Below, one piece after another: positions 57,924-64,000 of a stretch of 64,000 bases of DNA (positions are counted from its first letter, which is position 1; each line of letters begins with the position of its first letter). The stretch is from JACCXG01 sp963785755 (GTDB lineage Bacteria; Acidobacteriota; Vicinamibacteria; Vicinamibacterales; 2-12-FULL-66-21). The notes below the pieces were generated by a model, which saw only the letters and a program-made list of their open reading frames with translations, had not been told where the DNA came from and made no database searches. The DNA is taken from positions 124,001-188,000 of the forward strand of contig CAWAXG010000002.1 of NCBI GenBank assembly GCA_963785755.1, read 5' to 3'. Made by a program: the position numbers and the translations under genes.

Positions 57924-59810
57924 TCACCCCTTGTACCCCAGAAACAACCGCGGCAGCACCAGAGTCAGGAAAGGGAACGCCGCGATGAGCGCGAGCCCGA
58001 TCAGCAGCGCGATCAGGTACGGCACGTAGCTGCGGCTGGCCTCGTCGATGTCCACGCGCGCGATGCCGGCGGCGATTGACAGGCCGACGCCGACCGGAGG
58101 CAGGAAGAACGCGATCCCCATCGCGGCGACGATCACGATGCCGTAGTGAACGGGATCGATCCCGACGGTGCGGCTGATCGGGAAGAGGATCGGGCCGAAG
58201 ATCAACAGCGCCGGCAGTCCCTCGAGCAGCGCGCCGATCACCACGAACAGGACCACGGTCAGCGCGAGAAAACCGGCGCGGCCGGCGCCGACGTTCCCCA
58301 TCCATTCGCCGAGCGTCTGCGGCACCCATTCGCGCACCAGAATCCACGCGAACGCCGAGGCCGCCGCCAGGACCCATAGCGTCGTGGCGGTCACGATCCC
58401 GCTCTGCGCGAGCTGGCCGCTGATTTCGCCGCGGCGGATGCCGCCGAGCATCACGCCGGCGACGAGCGCGTACACGACCGCCAGCAGCGCCGCCTCGGTG
58501 ACGGTCGTCGCGCCGCTGAAGATGCCGCCGAAGAGCAGCACCGGAAGCCCGAGCGGCACCGCCGCCCGCCTGGCGGCCCGACCGAGATGCGCGCGCGACG
58601 CAGGGCTCGTGACCGGCCACTGCTGGCGCCTCGCTCGAATCGCGATCAGCACGAGCAGCGCCGCCGCGAGAATGAACGCCGGCACGAACCCGGCAAGGAA
58701 CAGCGTCACGATCGACAGGTTGACCAGCGATCCGAGCACCACCATCGTGAGACACGGCGGCACGAGGATGCCCATCGCGGAAGCCGCCGCGACGATGCTG
58801 ACCGATTCCGGGCCGGAGTAGCCGGCTCTCCTCATCGAAGGGACGAGCAGCGAGCTGATCGCGGACACGTCCGCCGCGGTCGATCCGGAGATGCCCGAAA
58901 AGAGAATCTCGGCGACCACCGCGACCATCGCCAGGCCGCCGCGGACCCGGCCCACGATCGCCATCGCCAGGTCGACGATGCGCTCGGAGATCCCACCCAC
59001 CTCCATCAGCGCGCCGGCGACGATGAAGAGCGGGATGGCGAGGAGGACGAACGAGTCCACCGCGCCGAGGATTTTGATTGGAAGAATGATCAGGCCGACG
59101 CCGCCGATGCCGAGCAGATACGTCAGCGCGGTCAGCGCCAGCGTGAACGCGAGCGGCATGCCGAGCGCCGCCGTGGCCAGGAAGCCCGTCACCAGCACGA
59201 CCAGCGGCGGCGCATTGAGCAGCAGCGGCACGAGCACCGACGCGATCGCGAATGCCGCGGCGCCCAGCGACCATGCCAGCAGCGAACGATCCCGCCATTC
59301 CTCCCGGCCTTCACGGTGCAGCTGATACACGAGGACGCCGCACATCAGCAGCAGCGACGCGGGAAGCACCGCGGAGATCACGGCACCGGACAACCCCGAG
59401 GCAGGCAGCTGTTCGGCCGCGCTGGTCACCGTGAGATTCCAGGCCGGCACGATCAGGCACACGAAGAATGCGAGCAGCACCACGCGAAGGCCCTGCTCGA
59501 TCGCCCGCCGCCGGCTCTCCGCGAACAGCCGCACGAGCGCGGTGACCCGCGGATGCTGGCCGTGGGCGAGCGCCGAGATGCCGCCGACGCACATCAGCCA
59601 CACGAGCAGCAGGCGCGCGACCTCCTCGGTCCACGGGATCGGTTGCCGCATCACATGCCGGGCGATGACTTGAAGGCCCACCACGACGGCCTGGGCGACG
59701 ACCAGGACCGCGATGGTCCAATGCAGCGCACGATCCAGCGGGCCGCGAGGCGGGGCGGGATGGGGGACGATGCCGGGGTGCGTCTCGAGATCGGCGCCGT
59801 GTGCCGTCAC
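57924..59810 (-). CDS. dctQM: TRAP transporter fused small/large permease subunits (DctQ-DctM)
   Basis: 628 residues from GTG 59810, which overlaps the DctP stop as GTGA (4 nt), supporting this start over longer frames. Residues about 20-160 are the DctQ-type 4-TM subunit (VVGLQVIARHVMRQPIPWTE, EVARLLLVWLMCVGGISALA). The rest is DctM with about 12 TMs (FLATAALGMPLAFTLALTAL, IPLFIVAGALMEVGGISERI, LFSGISGSTAADVSAISSLL, and the signature FFLPPVGVGLSIAAGIARVD). It uses an ion gradient to import an organic acid delivered by DctP. The substrate is not evident from the sequence. Confidence 0.93.
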   Translation of the reverse strand: MTAHGADLETHPGIVPHPAPPRGPLDRALHWTIAVLVVAQAVVVGLQVIARHVMRQPIPWTEEVARLLLVWLMCVGGISALAHGQHPRVTALVRLFAESRRRAIEQGLRVVLLAFFVCLIVPAWNLTVTSAAEQLPASGLSGAVISAVLPASLLLMCGVLVYQLHREGREEWRDRSLLAWSLGAAAFAIASVLVPLLLNAPPLVVLVTGFLATAALGMPLAFTLALTALTYLLGIGGVGLIILPIKILGAVDSFVLLAIPLFIVAGALMEVGGISERIVDLAMAIVGRVRGGLAMVAVVAEILFSGISGSTAADVSAISSLLVPSMRRAGYSGPESVSIVAAASAMGILVPPCLTMVVLGSLVNLSIVTLFLAGFVPAFILAAALLVLIAIRARRQQWPVTSPASRAHLGRAARRAAVPLGLPVLLFGGIFSGATTVTEAALLAVVYALVAGVMLGGIRRGEISGQLAQSGIVTATTLWVLAAASAFAWILVREWVPQTLGEWMGNVGAGRAGFLALTVVLFVVIGALLEGLPALLIFGPILFPISRTVGIDPVHYGIVIVAAMGIAFFLPPVGVGLSIAAGIARVDIDEASRSYVPYLIALLIGLALIAAFPFLTLVLPRLFLGYKG

Positions 59811-60817
59811 GTGAGAATGGCCCCGAGCCACGAACCCACGCCGAGGGCGCGCCCTTCCGTGTCCCACAACCGCTCGGCGGCGCGGCGGAAGACGCTGCCG
59901 TCGATCTCGTGAATGGTCATCCCCTGCGCGCCCAGCTGCGCCGTCGCGTTGCGATCCTCCTCCACGCCCATGGCGCGCTGTTGCCTCGCGGCCTCGAGCG
60001 CAGCCCGCTCGAGCGTCGCGCGCAGATCCGCGGGCAGGCGATCGAACGTCGCCGTCGATCCCCACAAGCCGAGCACGCCGGCGATGTGACGAGTGCGGGC
60101 CATGTAGCGAGCCACTTCATAGAAACGCTGCTGCAGCGTGGTGCTCGCATCGTGCTCGTAGCCGTCGATCACGCCGGTCTGCATCGAGGTGTAGACCTCG
60201 CCGAAGGCCATCGGCGTCGGGCTGGCGCCCATCAGCTCGACCGCCTTGACGTAGATCGGCGACTGAATGGTCCGGATCTTCAGCCCCGCGAGATGCGCGG
60301 GTTCGGCGACGCTGCGCGATCGCGTGATCACCTGCCGGAAGCCGAAGGAATCCCCCCACGCCAGCGGCCGCATGCGGATGGTCGCCGCCAGGTACTCGGC
60401 TGCTTCGCGCCCCACCCTGCCGTCGAGGACCGTGTGCACGTGGTCCCAGTCGCGCCACAGGAATGGAAAGTCGAACACCTGCAGCCGCGGCGCGACGCTG
60501 CCCCAGATCGCGGTGCCCGACACCATGAAATCGACGAGGCCTTCCTGGAGCTGCTGCACCACCTCGCGCTCGTGGCCAAGCGTGCCGCTCGGGAACAGCC
60601 GCACGGTGACCGCGCCGCCGGTCATCGATTCGGCGAGCTGACGGAACCGATCGGCGAACACGTGCAGCGCCGTCGTCCCCGATGCCATCGAATGCGACAG
60701 CCGGAGCACGAGCGCATGGCGATCCGCCCGGGCTCCGCAGCCGGCCACGGCCGCCGCGCCCATCCCCGCGAGAAACTCACGCCGTCCGATCTGCATATGG
60801 CTGCGTCCGGCCGACAT
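59807..60817 (-). CDS. dctP: TRAP transporter solute-binding protein (DctP)
   Basis: 336 residues from ATG 60817, with GGGAGG 12 nt upstream (an inner ATG 60796 is possible). The N-terminus IGRREFLAGMGAAAVAGC combines a twin-arginine-like motif with a lipobox (VAGC), so it is a likely exported lipoprotein. Family motifs: RLSHSMASGTTALHVFADRF, SGTLGHEREVVQQLQEGLVD and GLKIRTIQSPIYVKAVELMG. The Arg of GLKIR is the conserved carboxylate-binding residue of DctP proteins. FGEVYTSMQTGVIDGYEHD completes the pattern. It delivers a carboxylate or similar ligand to the DctQM protein encoded immediately downstream. Confidence 0.93.
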   Translation of the reverse strand: MSAGRSHMQIGRREFLAGMGAAAVAGCGARADRHALVLRLSHSMASGTTALHVFADRFRQLAESMTGGAVTVRLFPSGTLGHEREVVQQLQEGLVDFMVSGTAIWGSVAPRLQVFDFPFLWRDWDHVHTVLDGRVGREAAEYLAATIRMRPLAWGDSFGFRQVITRSRSVAEPAHLAGLKIRTIQSPIYVKAVELMGASPTPMAFGEVYTSMQTGVIDGYEHDASTTLQQRFYEVARYMARTRHIAGVLGLWGSTATFDRLPADLRATLERAALEAARQQRAMGVEEDRNATAQLGAQGMTIHEIDGSVFRRAAERLWDTEGRALGVGSWLGAILT

Positions 60818-60855
60818 TATGCGTTATCCTCCCGGCGCATGCGTGCCGACTCTCG

Positions 60856-62331
60856 ATGGTTCAGCATCTCGTAGTCGCGCCCGAGTCGCGCTCCGGCCTC
60901 GATCCCTGGACCCCTGCCGAGCTCCCCCTCGCCCCTGACCCACGAGGCTTCGGTTGGATGGGCGCGGTCGGTCCCGGCGTCATCGTGCTCGGCGCCTCCA
61001 TTGGCGGCGGTGAATTCCTACTCGGTCCCACCGTTTTCGTGCGCCACGGCCTGACGCTCCTCTGGGTCACGACCATTGCCGTGTTCTTTCAGACCGTCTT
61101 CAACACCGAGCTGATGCGCTACACGCTCGCGACCGGCGAGCCGGTCTTCACCGGCTTCATGCGCACGCGTCCGCATGCGGTCGTGTGGGCATGGTTCTAC
61201 GCGATCCTGTTCTTCCTCCAGGTCGGGTGGCCGGCATCCGCGGGGGTCGCGTCGGGCGCCATTTTCTTCCTGTTTGCCGGACGAATGGCAGGACCGGCCG
61301 ATGCCACGATTGTGTACGTGATCGGCGTGTGCACGTTCCTGCTCTGCGTCCTGCTGCTGCTCGTCGGCCGGCGCGTGGAACGGACGCTGGAGCTGCTCAA
61401 CTGGATCATGGTGGTGTGCACGCTCGGCGGTTTCTTGATTCTCGCGCTGGCGCTGGTTCCGGGCGGCACATGGCTGGCTGCCGGCGCCGGCCTCGTGGGA
61501 TTCGATCCGTCGCGTGGCGTCTTCGATTTCCTGCCGGCCAACGCCGACTTCTTCCTGCTCGCCGCATTCGTCGCTTACTCGGGTTGCGGCGGCATGATGA
61601 ACATCACCCTGTCGAACTGGGCGCGCGACAAAGGCTACGGCATGGGACAGCGCGCCGGCTACATCCCCGCGGCTGGCGGGGAGAAAGTCACCCTCGCCCC
61701 GACCGGCTTCACATTCGTCCCTGACGGTGAAGCGATGCGGCGCTGGCGGGGCTGGTGGCGCATCGTGCGGGCCGATCAATGGGGCGTGTTCTGCGTCGGC
61801 GCCATCGCCGGCATGGTGCTGCCGGCAATCCTCTACGTCACGTTCCTGCCGCCGGGGGCCGACATCCGCGGACTCGGCATCAGCGCCGCCCTCGCGAACG
61901 GCATCGGCGCCCGCGAAGGTCCGCTGCTCGCGGGCGCGATCGCCGTGCTCGGCGCGTGGCTGCTCTTCAAGACCCAGCTCGATCTCACCGAAGCGCTGGT
62001 GCGCGCGATCACCGACATTCTCTGGACCGGCAGCCGCCGCGTCCGCGCGTGGCGCGGCGGCGACGTGCGGTTCGTCTACTACACCGTGCTGATGGTGGCG
62101 GCGCTCTGGGGCATCGTCGCCCTGCGCCTGGCGCAGCCGATCATCCTGCTGCAGATTGCCGCGAACGTCGCCGGCGTGGTCTTCGTGGTGGCGACGCTTC
62201 ACCTGTTGTACCTGAACACCAGGCTGCTGCCGCGTGAGCTGCGCCCCTCACGAGCCCGCTGCGCGGTGCTCGTCGCGATGTCAGCTTTCTATGGCTTTTT
62301 CGTCATGCACTCGGTGCGGAGTGTGTTCTAA
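60856..62331 (+). CDS. Nramp-like (divalent metal transporter family) membrane protein, divergent type
   Basis: 491 residues from ATG 60856, divergent from dctP (38 bp). About 11-12 TM segments. AVGPGVIVLGASIGGGEFLL is the Nramp-like first helix, but with GASIGGGE in place of the metal-binding DPGN. The sequence DKGYGMGQRAGYIPAAGGEK in the middle is a loop seen in the planctomycete/acidobacterial branch. Loss of the Asp/Asn pair suggests a substrate other than Mn2+/Fe2+, perhaps an organic solute. It is followed by a repeat element and then by another Nramp-like gene on the same strand (63566). Confidence 0.75.
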   Translation: MVQHLVVAPESRSGLDPWTPAELPLAPDPRGFGWMGAVGPGVIVLGASIGGGEFLLGPTVFVRHGLTLLWVTTIAVFFQTVFNTELMRYTLATGEPVFTGFMRTRPHAVVWAWFYAILFFLQVGWPASAGVASGAIFFLFAGRMAGPADATIVYVIGVCTFLLCVLLLLVGRRVERTLELLNWIMVVCTLGGFLILALALVPGGTWLAAGAGLVGFDPSRGVFDFLPANADFFLLAAFVAYSGCGGMMNITLSNWARDKGYGMGQRAGYIPAAGGEKVTLAPTGFTFVPDGEAMRRWRGWWRIVRADQWGVFCVGAIAGMVLPAILYVTFLPPGADIRGLGISAALANGIGAREGPLLAGAIAVLGAWLLFKTQLDLTEALVRAITDILWTGSRRVRAWRGGDVRFVYYTVLMVAALWGIVALRLAQPIILLQIAANVAGVVFVVATLHLLYLNTRLLPRELRPSRARCAVLVAMSAFYGFFVMHSVRSVF

Positions 62332-62405
62332 GCGGCGTTGGACCGCGTGACGTCGCTGCGGCGGGCCTGACGCGACGTCGAAGTGGCGGCGAGCGTTGAG
62401 GAAGA

Positions 62406-62654
62406 GGACACGAAACGCGGATTTGCGCTGATCTGAAGCGGTCGTGCACGCCGGCCGCGGCCGGCGTGTCGTGGACGGGAAACCGGGCCAATCACAAGCC
62501 GGCGGAGACGGCGGGCCGGTTTGTGATTGGCCCGGTTTCCCGTCCACACCCGCGCGAAGCGCGGGCACGACCGCTTGGCGACCGCAGATTGGCGCGCTCG
62601 CCGACATCGCAAGATCCGCGGTAGATCCGCGTCGTATCCGCGATTCGTGCATTC
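62406..62654. repeat. Composite palindromic element (CGCGGATT family), second copy, with 27-bp perfect stem
   Basis: Outer arms are CGAAACGCGGATTTGCG (left) and GATCCGCGGTAGATCCGCG plus TATCCGCGATTCGTG (right). The inner block 62437-62575 has AGCGGTCGTGC / GCACGACCGCT ends, as at 1115-1205 but inverted: the CCGGCCGCGGCCGG hairpin is now on the left and CGCGCGAAGCGCG on the right. Between them, 62471-62497 and 62521-62547 form a 27-bp perfect inverted repeat absent from the first copy. It explains most of the 358-bp gap 62332-62689. Confidence 0.85.
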
Positions 62655-62689
62655 CAGCGATTCGCCAAACATCGCGTTCGCCGCGAGAT

Positions 62690-63553
62690 TCAAGACTTCT
62701 TCAACAACCCACTCTCAGCAAGCCACTCCTCGAATCGCACGATCCAGGCGCCGACCGGGCGTTTGTTCGTCGTGCGCAGGCCGAAGCCGTGACCGCCGGT
62801 GCTGTAAACGTGGAGCTCCGCCGGGACGCCCGCACGCTTGAAGCGCAGGTACACCTCCGCCAGGCCTTCCGAGATATCGGGCCGATCGTTGTAGGCGCAG
62901 GCGAGGAATGCCGGCGGGGAATCCTTCGTCGGCTGGATGTCGCCGGAGCGGCCCGGATAGATCAGCGCCTGAAAGGCCGGCTTCGACGGCTGGCGCTCGA
63001 CGGGATCCGTCGCGGCGCTGTTGCCGGCGTCGAAGCGCGTGCTGATCTGGGAGACCAGCTCGCCGCCGGCGGAGAAGCCCATCGCCCCCAGCCGCGCCGC
63101 ATCGATGTTCCACTCCTGGGCCCGGCTGCGGATCAGCCGCATCGCGCGCTCCGCGTCCGCGAAGGACTCCACCTCGATCTTGTAGGTGGACCCTTCTTCG
63201 CGCGCGAGCCGGTGCTTCAGCACGAACGCCGCGATTCCGCGCTCCGCCAGCCACTCGCCCACGTTGTAGCCCTCATGCGTGATCGCGAGCATGCGATGGC
63301 CGCCGCCGGGAATCACGAGGATGGCCGCGCCGGTGGCCTTGTCCTTCGCCGGAAGGTACGGCGTAATGCTCGGGCTGTGGATGCTCGAGACGCGCTGCTC
63401 GCCGGTCTCGGAGACGACGACGGCCTCCTTCGCGGTCTTTCCTTCCGAGCCCGCCGGTACGCCTGGCCACAACGGAATCGACGGCGGGATCTCGGCCGCA
63501 ACAAGTAACGCGGACGCGAGAAGGGCAGCGAGGATAGAATTCGCGCTGTTCAT
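62690..63553 (-). CDS. Secreted alpha/beta hydrolase, acetyl-xylan-esterase/BD-FAE-like
   Basis: 287 residues from ATG 63553; AGGAG six nt upstream favours this over ATG 63559. Signal peptide ILAALLASALLVAAEIP. Core: AILVIPGGGHRMLAITHEGY (oxyanion GGG), DAARLGAMGFSAGGELVSQI (nucleophile Ser in GFSAG), DRPDISEGLAEVYLRFKRAG with the likely catalytic Asp, and STGGHGFGLRTTNKRPVGAW with the catalytic His. It probably de-esterifies acetylated or feruloylated plant sugars. It is divergent from the Nramp-like gene at 63566, with only 12 bp between starts. Confidence 0.85.
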   Translation of the reverse strand: MNSANSILAALLASALLVAAEIPPSIPLWPGVPAGSEGKTAKEAVVVSETGEQRVSSIHSPSITPYLPAKDKATGAAILVIPGGGHRMLAITHEGYNVGEWLAERGIAAFVLKHRLAREEGSTYKIEVESFADAERAMRLIRSRAQEWNIDAARLGAMGFSAGGELVSQISTRFDAGNSAATDPVERQPSKPAFQALIYPGRSGDIQPTKDSPPAFLACAYNDRPDISEGLAEVYLRFKRAGVPAELHVYSTGGHGFGLRTTNKRPVGAWIVRFEEWLAESGLLKKS

Positions 63554-63565
63554 CGGCATCTCCTC

Positions 63566-64000
63566 ATGACGACCCAGACCATCCCGCCCCGCGCCGCGCC
63601 CGTCGTGCCGAGCTCCATCATGGAGTATCTGCGCTCGTTCGGTCCCGGCATCGTCATCGTGCTGACGTGGCTGGGCGCCGGGGATGTCGTCGACATGGGC
63701 ACGGCCGGAGCGAACTACGGCTACGCACTCCTCTGGGTCTTCGTGGTCGCGATTCTATTCCGGTTCCTGTTCGTTTCGCTCATCGCCCGCTATCAGCTCT
63801 GCAATCAGCATGGCGAAGGGGTGGTCGACGGCCTCGTCCGTCTGCATCCGGCGTACGCGCCGGTGCTGTTCTTCGCCGCGGTAGTAATGAGCCACGTCTA
63901 CGGGTCCTACATGACGCGCGGCATCGGCGAGGTGTGCCGCAACATGTTCGGGTTCGGCGCGATCTGGCAATGGGCGGTGGTGTCGAACCTGGTCGCCGCA
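63566..64000 (+). CDS. Nramp-family transporter, N-terminal part (cut by window edge)
   Basis: 145 codons visible from ATG 63566. SFGPGIVIVLTWLGAGDVVD and MGTAGANYGYALLWVFVVAI match the first two helices of the Nramp fold, here GAGDVVD in the position of the metal-binding DPGN. RYQLCNQHGEGVVDGLVRLH follows in the usual inner loop. It differs clearly from the Nramp-like protein at 60856 (no GGGE). No strong Shine-Dalgarno is seen for this start. The rest is outside the window. Confidence 0.8.
   Translation, partial: MTTQTIPPRAAPVVPSSIMEYLRSFGPGIVIVLTWLGAGDVVDMGTAGANYGYALLWVFVVAILFRFLFVSLIARYQLCNQHGEGVVDGLVRLHPAYAPVLFFAAVVMSHVYGSYMTRGIGEVCRNMFGFGAIWQWAVVSNLVAA

Noticed and set aside
58587..59912. 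441-residue frame antisense to the TRAP permease
   Set aside because: Low-complexity shadow of DctQM; no ribosome site or family similarity.

Overview
This window comes from a high-GC bacterium, most likely an Acidobacteriota of the Vicinamibacteria type. Three family signatures support this. Seven near-complete MacB/FtsX-type 'orphan' permeases (the ADOP family, acidobacterial duplicated orphan permease) lie in 64 kb without any ATPase gene. One PadR regulator sits directly upstream of such a permease. A secreted VWFA-related protein of the acidobacterial type is also present. DUF1549/DUF1553 and DUF1501 proteins and an oligogalacturonate-lyase-like protein fit a soil heterotroph. I see no rRNA, tRNA, CRISPR array, phage genes or transposase.

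Layout. 0-6 kb: a truncated secreted esterase, one intact ADOP permease, three decayed ADOP fragments and a beta-barrel protein. 5.7-10.5 kb: a secreted zinc peptidase, a HEAT/PQQ-propeller protein and an NCS2-type nucleobase permease. 10.7-17.4 kb: a Ser/Thr kinase with TolB-like and TPR regions, a divergent pair of citrate synthases (one fused to a DNA-binding domain) and an ankyrin protein. 17.8-31.6 kb: four ADOP permeases interleaved with small secreted, VOC, YD-repeat and YdeI-like genes and a TonB-receptor remnant. 31.7-43.5 kb: a Gfo/Idh/MocA oxidoreductase, a MacA-like adaptor, a PRC-barrel protein, a small outer-membrane barrel, a cytochrome P450, Tag glycosylase, a DUF1624-type membrane protein, a YdeI-like protein, a PL22-like protein and a PCMT-like methyltransferase. 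43.7-49.7 kb: ADOP - PadR - ADOP. 50-57.7 kb: an ABM-like small protein, the DUF1549/1553 and DUF1501 pair and the VWFA protein. 57.9-64 kb: a TRAP transporter (DctP plus fused DctQM), two different Nramp-like transporters and a secreted alpha/beta hydrolase.

The most unusual content is between the genes. About fifteen intergenic gaps are filled with degenerate tandem arrays of a 7-8 bp unit. In most gaps the array runs in one direction and is mirrored by its reverse complement further on, so the gap is a large imperfect palindrome. The unit differs between loci (TGATCGG, GACTCGG, GGTTCAAA, CAACTCC, CACGTGC, GGCACGAC, CGCGGATT) but is the same in both arms of one locus. Some centres hold paired hairpins bounded by inverted repeats, or a shared core of about 28 bp. 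Several arrays reach into stop codons and C-termini. I know of no named element with this architecture.

Caution: about twelve otherwise well-conserved genes or gene parts are broken by single-base indels, mostly +1. This looks more like assembly error than biology. Such genes are annotated as one CDS across the break.
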